64,000 nt of DNA, taken from contig OZ245813.1 in NCBI GenBank assembly GCA_965228445.1, positions 1,860,001-1,924,000 of the forward strand, in the 5' to 3' direction. Positions 8,069 to 19,268 of this stretch are shown here, piece after piece. This DNA comes from Thalassobaculum sp965228445 (GTDB lineage Bacteria > Pseudomonadota > Alphaproteobacteria > Thalassobaculales > Thalassobaculaceae). Below the pieces are notes generated by a model that had not been told where the DNA came from, ran no database searches, and worked only from the letters and a program-made list of their open reading frames with translations. Each line of letters opens with the position of its first letter. Position 1 is the stretch's first letter. The position numbers and the translations under genes were made by a program.

Positions 8069-9484
8069 ATGGTGAGCCTCGACTTCGCGAAAGACAGGAC
8101 CTACGCCGTCATGGGCCTCGGTAAATCCGGGGCGGTGGCGGCGCGTGCGCTGGCGGCGGCCGGCGCCAAGGTCCTTGCCTGGGACGATACCGAGGCCGGC
8201 CGCAGCCACGTCACCGGCATGGCGGGCGTGGAACTGGTCGATCTCGCCGCCCGCGGGCTGGGCGAGGTCGATGCCCTGATCCTGTCGCCGGGCATCCCGC
8301 ACACCTTCCCCGAGCCGCATCCCGTGGCCGCCGACGCCAAGAAGCGCGACCTGTCGATCATCGGCGATGTCGAGCTGCTGCTGCGCGCCCTGCCCGACCG
8401 CCGGGTGGTCGCCATCACCGGCACCAACGGCAAGTCCACCACCACCGCCCTGATCGGTCACATCCTGGCCGAGGCCGGCCTGAACGTCGAAGTCGGCGGC
8501 AATCTCGGCCGCCCGGCCCTCGACTTCCAGGATCCGGGCCGCGACGGCGTGCTCGTGCTTGAGCTGAGCTCCTACCAGCTCGAGCTCACCCCTTCCCTGG
8601 CCCCGACCGTGGCGGTCTGGTTGAACATCACGCCGGACCATATCGAGCGGCATGGCACCCTGGCCGGCTACATCGCCGCCAAGCGCCGCATCTTCGCCCA
8701 CCAGTCGCCCGGCTCCGTGGCGGTTGTCGGCGTCGACGACGAGCCGTCCCACGAGGTCGCCGAGAAGCTGCGCCGCGACGGCGCCCGGCTGATCGAGATT
8801 TCGGGCCACGAGCAGGTCGTCGGCGGCCTCTATGCCGACCACGGTGTTCTGATCGACGCCCGCACCGGCCAGCCGCGCCGGATGCTGGAGCTTGAGCGCG
8901 CCCCGGCCCTGCCGGGCGTGCACAACGCCCAGAATGCCGCCGCCGCGGCCGCCGCCTGCCTGGCGCTCGGCATCGGTCGGGACGACATCTCCAACGCGAT
9001 CACCGGCTTCCCCGGTCTCGCCCACCGCCAGGAGCGGGTCGCGGTGTCCGGCTCCGTCACCTACGTGAACGACAGCAAGGCGACGAACGCCGACGCCGCC
9101 GCCCGCGCGCTGGCCTGCTACGACACGATCTACTGGATCGCCGGCGGTCGGGCGAAGGAAGGCGGCGTGGAGCCGCTCGCCCCCTGGTTCAATCGGGTCA
9201 AGCGGGCCTATCTGATCGGCGAGAGCGCCGGCGCCTTCGTGCGCCAGATCGGCGACGGCTGCCCGACCGTGCTGTGCCGCACCCTCGACAGCGCCGTGCG
9301 CCAGGCCCATGCCGACGCCCAGGCCGACGGCATCCGGGGGGCGACCGTGCTGCTGTCCCCGGCGGCGGCCAGCTTCGACCAGTTTCCGAACTTCGAGGTT
9401 CGCGGCGAGCAGTTCAGCGCCCTGGTCCGTGACCTCACCGGCAACGGTGACGACGGCGCGTCGGCGCAGCGGAGGGCCTCATGA
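8069..9484 (+). CDS. murD: UDP-MurNAc-L-alanine:D-glutamate ligase MurD
   Basis: MurD adds D-glutamate to UDP-MurNAc-L-alanine. The 471-residue product starts with a Rossmann-like segment containing GLGKSG, followed by the ATPase P-loop GTNGKST at 118-124 and the C-terminal domain with the NDSKATN motif. All are typical of MurD. The stop overlaps the ftsW start by 4 nt (ATGA). Confidence 0.96.
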   Translation: MVSLDFAKDRTYAVMGLGKSGAVAARALAAAGAKVLAWDDTEAGRSHVTGMAGVELVDLAARGLGEVDALILSPGIPHTFPEPHPVAADAKKRDLSIIGDVELLLRALPDRRVVAITGTNGKSTTTALIGHILAEAGLNVEVGGNLGRPALDFQDPGRDGVLVLELSSYQLELTPSLAPTVAVWLNITPDHIERHGTLAGYIAAKRRIFAHQSPGSVAVVGVDDEPSHEVAEKLRRDGARLIEISGHEQVVGGLYADHGVLIDARTGQPRRMLELERAPALPGVHNAQNAAAAAAACLALGIGRDDISNAITGFPGLAHRQERVAVSGSVTYVNDSKATNADAAARALACYDTIYWIAGGRAKEGGVEPLAPWFNRVKRAYLIGESAGAFVRQIGDGCPTVLCRTLDSAVRQAHADAQADGIRGATVLLSPAAASFDQFPNFEVRGEQFSALVRDLTGNGDDGASAQRRAS

Positions 9485-10608
9485 GCGCCATCGCCCGCAC
9501 CGACCGGTCCGTTCTCGGCCGCTGGTGGTGGACCGTCGACCGCTGGACGGTCGGCGCCATCCTTCTGATCGTGCTGATCGGCTCGCTGCTGATCCTGGCC
9601 GCCAGCCCGGCGGTGGCGGAGCGGATCGGCGTCGACAGCTTCTACTTCGTACGCCGCCAGTTCCTGATCCTGCCGGTCGCCGTTGCGGTGATGATCGGCG
9701 TGTCCATGCTGTCGCCGCAACAGGTGCGCCGGCTGGCCACGGTCGGGCTCGCCGGCACGATCGTGCTGCTCGCCCTGGTGCCGATCGTCGGCACCGAGAT
9801 CAAGGGCGCGGTGCGCTGGATCAACATCGGCGGCTTCTCGCTGCAGCCCAGCGAGTTCGCCAAGCCGTTCATGGCCGTGGTGACCGCCTGGATGTTCGCC
9901 GAATGGCGCCGCGACCCGGCCTTCCCCGGCCATTTCATCGCCATCGGGCTGTACGCCCTGCTGGTCGCGCTGATGCTGTCCCAGCCGGATTTCGGCATGA
10001 CGGTGATGATCAGCGCGATCTGGTTCGGCCAGTTCTTCCTCGCCGGCCTGCCGATGATCTTCGTCGGCGGCCTCGCCGGGCTCGGCATGGCCGGCGCGGT
10101 CGGTGCCTATCTGGTCTTCCCGCACGTCGCCAGCCGCGTGCACCGCTTCCTCGATCCGGCCTCGGGCGACACCTATCAGGTCGACCGCTCGCTGGAGGCC
10201 TTCGTGAACGGCGGCCTGCTCGGCACCGGCCCGGGCGAAGGCACCGTGAAGGCCTATCTGCCGGACGCCCATGCCGACTTCATCTTCTCGGTCGCCGGCG
10301 AGGAGTTCGGCGGGCTCGCCTGCCTGCTGATCATCACGCTCTACGCCTTCGTGGTGCTGCGCGGCTACGCCAAGCTGCTGTCGGAGACCAGCCTGTTCGT
10401 GCTGATCGCCGCCGCCGGCCTGCTGACCCAGATCGCCCTGCAGTCGCTGATCCACATGGCCTCGGCCGTCAGCCTGATGCCGGCCAAGGGCATGACCCTG
10501 CCGTTCATCAGCTATGGCGGCTCGTCGCTGATCGCGCTGGCCTTCGCCATGGGCATGGCGCTCGCCCTGACCCGTCGTCGCGGCACCGACCGGGAGGTGC
10601 TGGCATGA
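9481..10608 (+). CDS. ftsW: Septal peptidoglycan glycosyltransferase FtsW
   Basis: FtsW is the SEDS-family lipid II polymerase of the divisome, partner of FtsI. The 375-residue product has a cytoplasmic N-terminus and about ten membrane helices. It carries the family signatures PSEFAK near 123 and the large periplasmic loop with DAHADFIFSVAGEEFG; the acidic residues there belong to the SEDS catalytic region. The C-terminal block FISYGGSSL is also conserved. It overlaps murD and murG by 4 nt each, so its expression is tied to precursor synthesis. Confidence 0.96.
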   Translation: MSAIARTDRSVLGRWWWTVDRWTVGAILLIVLIGSLLILAASPAVAERIGVDSFYFVRRQFLILPVAVAVMIGVSMLSPQQVRRLATVGLAGTIVLLALVPIVGTEIKGAVRWINIGGFSLQPSEFAKPFMAVVTAWMFAEWRRDPAFPGHFIAIGLYALLVALMLSQPDFGMTVMISAIWFGQFFLAGLPMIFVGGLAGLGMAGAVGAYLVFPHVASRVHRFLDPASGDTYQVDRSLEAFVNGGLLGTGPGEGTVKAYLPDAHADFIFSVAGEEFGGLACLLIITLYAFVVLRGYAKLLSETSLFVLIAAAGLLTQIALQSLIHMASAVSLMPAKGMTLPFISYGGSSLIALAFAMGMALALTRRRGTDREVLA

Positions 10609-11758
10609 CGCGCCCGATCGTCCTCGCATCCGGTGGTACCGGCGGTCATGTGTTCCCGGCCAAGGCGCTGGCCGAGCTGCTGGCCGCGCGCGGCTATCGC
10701 GTCGCCTTGATCACCGATACGCGCGGCAGCGCCTTCGACGACGCCTCCGCGGGGATCGAGGTGTACAAGATCCGCGCCGGCGGCATCGCCGGGCGCGGCA
10801 TCGTCCCGAAACTCAAGGGTGCGGCCAAGCTGCTGCTCGGCTGGTTCGACGCCCGTCGGCTGATGGGCGAACTGAAGCCCGCGGCCGTGGTCGGCTTCGG
10901 CGGCTATGCCAGCGTGCCGACCGTGCTCGCCGCCGGCGGCCGGGGCATCCCGGTGGTGCTGCACGAGCAGAACGCGGTGATCGGCCGGGCCAACCGGCTG
11001 CTGGCGAAACAGGCCGCCGCCATCGCCACCTGCTTCGAGCGCGTGGAGAAGATCCCGGCCGGCGACCGCCGCAAGGTCGCGCTGGTCGGAAACCCGGTGC
11101 GCGAGGCGGTCAAGGCCGTGCGCGACATGGCGCCGGCACCGCTCACCGAGAACGGCCCGCGCGAGATCCTGGTGACCGGCGGTAGCCAGGGCGCCAGCGT
11201 CTTCGCCGAGCTGATCCCGGCGGCCATCGCCCTGCTGCCCGATCCGATTCGCGCCCGTCTGCGCATTGCCCAGCAGGCCCGGCCGGCCGAGGTCGACCAG
11301 GTCGTCGCCGCCTATAAGGGTATGGGTGTCGAGGCGGATGTCCGCCGCTTCTTCGACGACATGCCGGAGCGTCTGCGCGCCGCGCACCTGCTGATCTGCC
11401 GCTCCGGCGCCTCCACCGTGGCCGAGAACACGGTCGCCGGGCGTCCCGCGCTGCTGGTCCCCTACCCCAGCGCGATCGACGACCACCAGACCGCCAACGC
11501 CCGCGCCATCGAGGATGCCGACGGTGCCCTAGTTCTGCCGCAAGCCGACCTTACGCCCGCGCACCTCGCCGGGTTGCTCGCCGACCTGCTCGACGATACC
11601 GACCGGCTGTCCGCCATGACCGCTGCCGCCCGTGCCTACGGCCGCCCGAACGCGGTCGAGGATCTGGCGGCGCTGGTCCTGTCCACTGCCGGCATGGTCG
11701 AGACCGCTGCAACCGGCGCCGCCGCCACACAAACCCCCGCGACCCGGAGTGCCGCCGC

Positions 11759-11762
<4 letters not shown>
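10605..11762 (+). CDS. murG: Lipid II synthase MurG (GlcNAc transferase)
   Basis: MurG adds GlcNAc from UDP-GlcNAc to lipid I to give lipid II; it is a GT-B enzyme attached to the inner face of the membrane. The 385-residue product begins with the glycine-rich loop GGTGGH (10-15) and has a second G-loop, TGGSQGA, at the start of the C-terminal domain. The segment around CRSGASTVAE matches the donor-binding region. The tail is somewhat extended and Ala/Thr-rich. Start and stop overlap ftsW and murC by 4 nt each. Confidence 0.96.
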
Positions 11763-13255
<1,493 letters not shown>

Positions 13256-13287
13256 TCACCCTGGCGAAACCACCCCGGCGAGCCGCC

Positions 13288-14205
13288 ATGACCCGACTGA
13301 TCGACCGACTGCCCGAGCTGCGCGGCGAGTATCGCGAGGACGCCCCGCTCGCCCCGCTGACCTGGTTCAAGGTCGGCGGCCCGGCGGAGATCCTGTACCG
13401 CCCGGCCGACGAGGCCGACCTGATGGACTTCCTCGCCGGCAAGCCGGGCGACGTCCCGGTCACCGTGATCGGCGTCGGCTCCAACCTGCTGGTGCGGTCC
13501 GGCGGGCTCGACGGCGTGGTGATCCGCCTGGGCAAGCCCTTCGCCCAGATCACGGTCGACGGCGAACGGGTGACCGCCGGCGCCGCCGCCCTGGATGTGA
13601 CCGTCGCCGCCACCGCGCAGAAGGCCGGCCTGACCGGTCTGGAATTCCTGTCCGGCATCCCCGGCTCGATCGGCGGCGCCCTGCGCATGAATGCCGGCGC
13701 CTATGGCAGCGAGGTACGCGACGCGCTGATCTCCGCCCGGGCGGTGGATCCGCTCGGCCATGCCCATACGCTAACCGCCGAGGACATGGGCCTGTCCTAT
13801 CGCCACAGCGAGCTGCCGGAGGACTGGATCGTCACCAGCGCCACCTTCCGGGCCAAGCCGGGCGATCCGGCGACCATCGCCCAGACCATGCGCGACATCC
13901 GCGACGCCCGCGAGGACACCCAGCCGCGCCGCGTGCGCACCGGCGGGTCGACCTTCGCCAATCCGGAGGGCGGCAAGGCCTGGAAGCTGATCGACGAGGC
14001 CGGGTGCCGCGGGTTGCGGATCGGCGACGCCATGGTGTCGGAGCTGCACTGCAACTTCCTGCTCAACATGGGCGATGCGACCGCCGAGCAGATCGAGGAC
14101 CTGGGCGAGGAAGTCCGCCGCCGGGTGAAGGAGCGCAGCGGCATCGAGCTGCGCTGGGAGATCCGCCGCATCGGCAAGCCCGCGGGCACGGGAGAGCAGG
14201 CATGA
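13288..14205 (+). CDS. murB: UDP-N-acetylenolpyruvoylglucosamine reductase MurB
   Basis: MurB reduces enolpyruvyl-UDP-GlcNAc to UDP-MurNAc with NADPH and FAD. The 305-residue product has the FAD-binding segment (VIGVGSNLLVR), the SGIPGSIGGALRMNAGAYG block and the C-terminal catalytic region of the short, type II class usual in this phylum. I use ATG 13288, where family similarity begins (MTRLIDRLP). GTG 13252 is in frame, overlaps the murC stop by 4 nt and has a better purine-rich ribosome site, so a start 12 residues earlier is quite possible. The stop overlaps ddl by 4 nt. Confidence 0.95.
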   Translation: MTRLIDRLPELRGEYREDAPLAPLTWFKVGGPAEILYRPADEADLMDFLAGKPGDVPVTVIGVGSNLLVRSGGLDGVVIRLGKPFAQITVDGERVTAGAAALDVTVAATAQKAGLTGLEFLSGIPGSIGGALRMNAGAYGSEVRDALISARAVDPLGHAHTLTAEDMGLSYRHSELPEDWIVTSATFRAKPGDPATIAQTMRDIRDAREDTQPRRVRTGGSTFANPEGGKAWKLIDEAGCRGLRIGDAMVSELHCNFLLNMGDATAEQIEDLGEEVRRRVKERSGIELRWEIRRIGKPAGTGEQA

Positions 14206-15122
14206 GCCGCGCCGACACCCATGTCGCCGTCCTGAAGGGCGGCTGGTCGCCGGAGCGCGAGGTCTCGCTCTCTTCCGGCCGGGAATGCGCCAAGGCCCTG
14301 CGTCAGGCCGGGTTCAAGGTCACCGAGATCGATGTCGACCGCGCCATCGCCGGCAAGCTCGAGGCGATGCACCCCGACGTGTGCTTCAACGCCCTGCATG
14401 GTCCCGTCGGCGAGGACGGCACGATCCAGGGCGTGCTGAACGTGCTCGGCATCCCCTATACCCATTCCGGCGTGCGCGCCTCGGCCGTGGCGATGGACAA
14501 GCCGACGGCGAAGGACGTGTTCTCCCGCCTCGGCCTGCGCTGCCCCGGCGGCAAGGTGGTCACCCTCGACGCGTTCGAGACCGGTCACCCGATGGCGCCG
14601 CCCTATGTGATCAAGCCGATCGACCAGGGTTCCAGCGTCGGCGTGCATATCGTCAGGGAAGGCGACAACTACCGGCCGACCGGCGAGGACTGGACCTTCG
14701 GCGACCGGGTGCTGGTTGAGCCGTTCATCGACGGCCGCGAGCTGACCGTCGCCGTGCTGGACGGCGAGCCGCTGGAGGTCACCGAGATCACCTCCGACCG
14801 CGGATTCTACGACTACGAGGCCAAGTACGCCGAGGGCGGGTCCATCCACCTGCTGCCGGCGCCGGTTCCCGCGTCCATCCGCAAGGAGGCGCTGGAGATG
14901 GCGCGCCGGGCGCACGAGGCGCTGGGCTGCCGCGGGGTGAGCCGCTGCGACTTCCGCTACGACGACACCCGGGCCGATCCGGGGGTGCTGTACCTGCTGG
15001 AGATCAATACCCAGCCGGGCATGACCCCGACCTCCCTGGTGCCGGAGCAGGCCGCCTTCCGCGGCATCTCCTTCCCCGAGCTCGTCGCCCGCATGGTGGA
15101 GGGGGCCCAATGCGACTATTGA
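14202..15122 (+). CDS. ddl: D-alanine--D-alanine ligase
   Basis: Ddl joins two D-alanines with ATP to supply the dipeptide used by MurF. The 306-residue ATP-grasp protein has the N-terminal GGWSPEREVSLSSG loop, KPIDQGSSVGV (ATP-binding strand pair) and the Mg2+-binding EINTQPGMT near the end. Length is that of the short DdlB class common in dcw clusters. The ATG overlaps the murB stop by 4 nt and the 3' end overlaps ftsQ by 13 nt. Confidence 0.96.
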   Translation: MSRADTHVAVLKGGWSPEREVSLSSGRECAKALRQAGFKVTEIDVDRAIAGKLEAMHPDVCFNALHGPVGEDGTIQGVLNVLGIPYTHSGVRASAVAMDKPTAKDVFSRLGLRCPGGKVVTLDAFETGHPMAPPYVIKPIDQGSSVGVHIVREGDNYRPTGEDWTFGDRVLVEPFIDGRELTVAVLDGEPLEVTEITSDRGFYDYEAKYAEGGSIHLLPAPVPASIRKEALEMARRAHEALGCRGVSRCDFRYDDTRADPGVLYLLEINTQPGMTPTSLVPEQAAFRGISFPELVARMVEGAQCDY

Positions 15123-15988
15123 ACCTCTTCTCCGGGTCGAAGAAGACGCCGGTCAAGGCGAAGCGCGGCAAGGCGGCGCCGCGCCGCCACCGTCCGGCGC
15201 CGGCCTGGCGCGGCCACCTGCTGCGCTTCGGGGCGGCCGCCGTGGTGATCGTCGGCGCCGGTACCGCGATCGGTTGGACCGTTCAGTCCGGGCACCTGAC
15301 CCGCGCCTGGTCGAACGTCACCACCGGCGTGCTTCAGGTCACCGCCGATGCGGGGCTGGCGATCGACGACGTGCTCGTTTCCGGCCGCGAGAACACCAAC
15401 GCCGCCGCCCTGCTGGAGCAGGTGGGCGTGCAACGCGGTACCCCGATCCTGGCGATCGACCTCGCCGAGATGCGGACACGCGTGGTCGACCTGCCCTGGG
15501 TGAAGGACGCCCGGATCGAGCGCCGCCTGCCCGATACCCTTCACGTGACCCTGGTGGAGCGGCGTCCGCTGGCCCTGTGGCAGCGCGGCCGCGACTTCAC
15601 CCTGGTCGATCAGGACGGCGTCGCCATCGACGGCCAGGACATCCGCAAGTTCCACGATCTGCCCATCGTGATCGGCGACGAGGCCCCGAGGCGCGCCGCG
15701 TCGGCCCTGGCGATGCTGTCGAGCGAGCCGGACCTGCTGCAGCGGGTGCGCGCCCTGACCTGGGTCAGCGGCCGGCGCTGGACCATCCGGCTGAACAACG
15801 GCATGGACGTGGAACTGCCCGAGATCGATCCGGCCGGCGCCTGGACCCACCTGGCGAGCCTGGCCCGCGAGCACGGCGTGCTGGAGCGCGACGTGGTGAC
15901 CATCGACCTGCGCATTCCCGACCAACTGATCATGCGGGTGACCCCGGCGGCGCGCGAGCGCGCCCAGTCGCCCGGCGAAAACACCTGA
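15110..15988 (+). CDS. ftsQ: Cell division protein FtsQ
   Basis: FtsQ is the bitopic membrane protein that gathers FtsB and FtsL and links them to FtsA. The 292-residue product has a basic cytoplasmic segment rich in Lys/Arg (10-35), a membrane helix at about 38-58, a POTRA-type domain (about 82-150, containing the PWVKDARIERRLPDTL block) and the FtsQ beta domain. These are typical of alphaproteobacterial FtsQ. The start lies inside ddl (13-nt overlap) and ftsA follows after 19 nt. Confidence 0.94.
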   Translation: MRLLNLFSGSKKTPVKAKRGKAAPRRHRPAPAWRGHLLRFGAAAVVIVGAGTAIGWTVQSGHLTRAWSNVTTGVLQVTADAGLAIDDVLVSGRENTNAAALLEQVGVQRGTPILAIDLAEMRTRVVDLPWVKDARIERRLPDTLHVTLVERRPLALWQRGRDFTLVDQDGVAIDGQDIRKFHDLPIVIGDEAPRRAASALAMLSSEPDLLQRVRALTWVSGRRWTIRLNNGMDVELPEIDPAGAWTHLASLAREHGVLERDVVTIDLRIPDQLIMRVTPAARERAQSPGENT

Positions 15989-16007
15989 CGAGCAGAAGGA
16001 CAAGACG

Positions 16008-17303
16008 GTGAGAAAGCCCCTGGGCAAAGCACGAAGCGGACTGGTCGCCGCCCTCGACATCGGGTCGAGCAAGGTGTGCTGTTTCGTTGCCAAGATCGGC
16101 GACCCGTCGTCGAACCCGCTGCTGGCGGGGTCCGGGCTGCCGTCGGGCTCGATCCGGGTGGCCGGCATCGGGCATCAGGTCAGCCGTGGCGTGAAGGCCG
16201 GTCGGATCACCGATGTGGATCAGCTCGAAGCCTCCATCCTCAACGCCGTGCATGCGGCGGAGAAGATGGCCGGGGCCGAGCTGCGCTCCGTGCTGGTGAA
16301 CATCTCCGGCGGCTGGCCCGCCTCGCAGACCGTCGGCGTGGAAGTCTCCGTCGCCGGGCACGAGGTCGGCGACAGCGACCTGCGCCGGGTGCTCGACCAG
16401 TGGCGCCACCTGGAGGACCTGGACGGCCAGGACCTGATCCACTCCATTCCGGTCGGCTTCACCATCGACGGCACCAACGGCATCCGCGACCCGCGCGGCA
16501 TGTTCGGCGAGACGCTGGGCGCCCACATGCACGTGGTCACCGCCAACAGCGGCGCGGTGCGCACCCTGTCGACCGTGCTGGAGCGCTGCCATCTGGACAT
16601 GGACGCGCTCGTGGTCTCGCCCTACGCGTCCGGCCTGTCCTGCCTGGTCGACGACGAGATGGACCTGGGCGTCACCGTCATCGACATGGGCGGCGGCACC
16701 ACCAGCTTCGCCGTCTTCTTCGACGGCAACGTGGTCTATACCGACTGCATCCCGGTCGGCGGCCACCACGTCACCAACGACATCGCCCGTGGCTTCTCCA
16801 CCCCGATCCTGGCGGCCGAGCGGATCAAGACGCTGTACGGCAGCGCCCTGCCCTCGCCGCTCGACGATCAGGAGACGATCGACGTCCCGCCGATCGGCGA
16901 GGAGGACCACGTCCAACCCAATCACGTCTCCAAGTCGCTGCTGGTCGGCATCATCCGACCGCGCCTAGAGGAGACCTTCGAGCTTGTCCGTTCCCGCCTG
17001 GAAGCCAGCGGGTTCGACAAGATCGCCGGACGGCGCGTCGTGCTGACCGGCGGCGCCAGCCAGCTGCCGGGCGCGCGTGAGCTCGCCCAGCTCATCCTCG
17101 ACAAGCAGGTCCGCATGGGCCGGCCGATCCGTGTCCAGGGCCTCGCCGAGGCTGCGGGCGGACCCGCCTTCTCGACCTGCGCCGGGCTGCTGGTCTACGC
17201 CGCCAACCCCCACCTCGACGCCCCGCGAACGGCACCCGCCCCGCAAACCGAGTCCGCCGGCCTGTTCGGCCGCATGGGCTCGTGGCTGAAGGAGCATTTC
17301 TGA
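16008..17303 (+). CDS. ftsA: Cell division protein FtsA
   Basis: FtsA is the actin-like ATPase that anchors FtsZ to the membrane and signals to FtsQ/L/W/I. The 431-residue protein begins translation at GTG 16008 behind an AGAAGGA ribosome site. Actin-fold phosphate loops are visible: ALDIGSSKV near the N-terminus, the VIDMGGGTT loop at about 224-232 and VLTGGASQLPG in the C-terminal lobe. The tail GLFGRMGSWLKEHF forms the amphipathic membrane-targeting helix. A 228-nt spacer separates it from ftsZ. Confidence 0.97.
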   Translation: MRKPLGKARSGLVAALDIGSSKVCCFVAKIGDPSSNPLLAGSGLPSGSIRVAGIGHQVSRGVKAGRITDVDQLEASILNAVHAAEKMAGAELRSVLVNISGGWPASQTVGVEVSVAGHEVGDSDLRRVLDQWRHLEDLDGQDLIHSIPVGFTIDGTNGIRDPRGMFGETLGAHMHVVTANSGAVRTLSTVLERCHLDMDALVVSPYASGLSCLVDDEMDLGVTVIDMGGGTTSFAVFFDGNVVYTDCIPVGGHHVTNDIARGFSTPILAAERIKTLYGSALPSPLDDQETIDVPPIGEEDHVQPNHVSKSLLVGIIRPRLEETFELVRSRLEASGFDKIAGRRVVLTGGASQLPGARELAQLILDKQVRMGRPIRVQGLAEAAGGPAFSTCAGLLVYAANPHLDAPRTAPAPQTESAGLFGRMGSWLKEHF

Positions 17304-17531
17304 TGCGCGAACGAGCCTCGCCCTCTCCCGCCCCTGCCCGCCCGATCACCGTCCAGCCCTCGGTCGGTGCCCACGGCTCCTGCTGGCGCCGTCAGGCGAC
17401 CAGCGTCGTTTCGCGCGACCCGCACCACTCCCCCGCCGCCAACGCGCCTGGCGACGGCCCCCAACGAGACCCAGGCGGCGACGGCCGCTCCCCCCACCAA
17501 GATCAAAACTGACGTCACCCCGGAGGCACGC

Positions 17532-19199
17532 ATGACCATCAACATCACCGTCCCCAACGAAGACAACGAGCTGGCCCCCAACATCACCGTGGTCGGTGTC
17601 GGCGGCGCCGGTTGCAACGCCGTCAACAACATGATCAGCGCCAATCTCGGCGGCGTGAACTTCATCTCGACCAACACCGACGCCCAGGCGCTCAAGCAGT
17701 CGATGGCCGAGCGCCGCATCCAGCTCGGCGCGGAGGTCACCCAGGGCCTCGGCGCCGGCTCGCGTCCGGATGTCGGTCGGGCCGCGGCCGAAGAGTCGAT
17801 CGAGGAGATCCTCGACGCCCTCGGCGGCGCCAACATGTGCTTCATCACCGCCGGCATGGGCGGCGGCACCGGCACGGGTGCCGCTCCGGTCATCGCCCGG
17901 GCGGCGCGCGAACGCGGCATCCTCACCGTCGGCGTGGTCACCAAGCCGTTCCACTTCGAGGGCCAGCACCGCATGCGCCTGGCCGAAGGTGGCATCGAGG
18001 AGCTGACCAGCTACGTCGACACCCTGATCATCATCCCGAACCAGAACCTGTTCCGGATCGCCAACGAGAAGACGACCTTCGCGGACGCCTTCAACATGGC
18101 CGACGACGTGCTGCATTCCGGTGTGCGCGGCGTCACCGACCTGATGGTCATGCCGGGCCTGATCAACCTCGACTTCGCCGACATCCGCACGGTGATGAGC
18201 GAGATGGGCAAGGCGATGATGGGCACCGGGGAGGCGAGCGGCGAGAAGCGCGCGATCGACGCCGCCGAGGCCGCGATCAACAACCCGCTCCTCGAAGACG
18301 CCTCCATGAAGGGCGCCAAGGGCGTGCTGATCAACATCACCGGCGGCTTCGACATGACCCTGTTCGAGGTCGACGAGGCGGCGAACCGCATCCGCGAGGA
18401 AGTGGACAGCGACGCCAACATCATCTTTGGCTCGACCTTCGACGAGAAGATGGAAGGCGTGATGCGGGTCTCCGTGGTCGCCACCGGTATCGCCGCCGAG
18501 GGCCAGGTCGCCAAGCCGCGCCCGCAGCTCTCGGTCGTCACCCCGCGCCCGGTCAAGCAGCCGGAGCCGGAGCCCGTTCCGGAGACCGCGATCCGCGCCG
18601 AGGCCGCCCCGGCCGCCGTCGCTCCGCTGGCCCCGGCCCCGAAGCCGGCCGCCGCCATGTCCACCCTGGACATCACCCGTCAGGCGGAGAGCGGCATCGG
18701 CGAGCTGTCCTTCCCGGAGCCCGATGACTTCGCCGAGGTCGTCGCTCTGGACGACACCGCGGAGGACAGCGCGACCGCGACGCGTCAGGACGAGGCCGAG
18801 ATCGTCGACGCCGCCGCCCCGGCCGTCGCCAAGGTGGCTTCCGACGCCTTCGTGCCGTCGGCCTCCACCGTGCCGCAGCGCCGTCCGGACATGACCCCGA
18901 AGGCGGCGGATCCGTTCCGCGGCAGCGACATGGTCAACGCCAGCCGTCCGGAAGCCGCCGACACCTCCCCGAAGGCCCGTGGGGCCGGTCTGTTCCGGCA
19001 GATCACCGGGCTTGGCCTGAAGGGCGACAAGCCGGCCGAGGCGCCGGCTCCGCAGCCGCAGCAGACCCAGCGTCCGGCTGCCGCCGCCGCCGCTCAGCCG
19101 CGTCTCGGCGCGCTCAACCCGGGCGATCGGGTGCGGGCCAGCCAGAACGAGGACGAGATGCTCGACATCCCGGCCTTCCTGCGCCGGCAGGCGAACTGA
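17532..19199 (+). CDS. ftsZ: Cell division GTPase FtsZ
   Basis: FtsZ polymerises into the Z-ring. The start is ATG 17532, with GGAGG at 17522-17526 giving 5-nt spacing. The 555-residue product has the nucleotide-binding segment VGGAGCNA (23-30), the tubulin signature GGGTGTG (110-116) and the T7-loop region with NLDFAD. A long low-complexity linker rich in Ala, Pro and acidic residues follows (about 325-540). The C-terminal FtsA-binding peptide LDIPAFLRRQ ends the protein. The linker makes it much longer than the 380-residue E. coli protein, as often in alphaproteobacteria. The 228-nt spacer before it holds no convincing gene and may carry its own promoter; a TGACGTCA palindrome lies at 17510-17517. 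Confidence 0.98.
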   Translation: MTINITVPNEDNELAPNITVVGVGGAGCNAVNNMISANLGGVNFISTNTDAQALKQSMAERRIQLGAEVTQGLGAGSRPDVGRAAAEESIEEILDALGGANMCFITAGMGGGTGTGAAPVIARAARERGILTVGVVTKPFHFEGQHRMRLAEGGIEELTSYVDTLIIIPNQNLFRIANEKTTFADAFNMADDVLHSGVRGVTDLMVMPGLINLDFADIRTVMSEMGKAMMGTGEASGEKRAIDAAEAAINNPLLEDASMKGAKGVLINITGGFDMTLFEVDEAANRIREEVDSDANIIFGSTFDEKMEGVMRVSVVATGIAAEGQVAKPRPQLSVVTPRPVKQPEPEPVPETAIRAEAAPAAVAPLAPAPKPAAAMSTLDITRQAESGIGELSFPEPDDFAEVVALDDTAEDSATATRQDEAEIVDAAAPAVAKVASDAFVPSASTVPQRRPDMTPKAADPFRGSDMVNASRPEAADTSPKARGAGLFRQITGLGLKGDKPAEAPAPQPQQTQRPAAAAAAQPRLGALNPGDRVRASQNEDEMLDIPAFLRRQAN

Positions 19200-19209
19200 G
19201 CATTGACCC

Positions 19210-19261
19210 GTAACTCTTTGATACGGATATGTAATTTCGGTAACAGTCTGTAACAAAGAGT
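19210..19261 (+). repeat. GTAAY repeats and inverted repeat between ftsZ and lpxC
   Basis: GTAAC, GTAAT, GTAAC and GTAAC start at 19210, 19231, 19240 and 19250. ACTCTTTG at 19213-19220 is the exact inverse of CAAAGAGT at 19254-19261. The element lies directly in front of the ftsZ terminator. It could be a regulator site or an alternative RNA hairpin; no function is known. Confidence 0.4.
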
Positions 19262-19268
19262 GAATTTC

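Noticed and set aside
5131..8070. Long open frame of 979 codons on the minus strand across murE, murF and mraY
   Set aside because: It is an antisense shadow caused by high GC third positions. The plus-strand genes are certain, and the product is His/Gln/Arg/Gly-rich without domains. The same holds for other long antisense frames, for example over ftsI, ftsZ, the cyclases and the ureohydrolase.
17304..17531. Short gene between ftsA and ftsZ
   Set aside because: A 76-codon frame is present but its product is low-complexity, has no ribosome site and overlaps the ftsA end.
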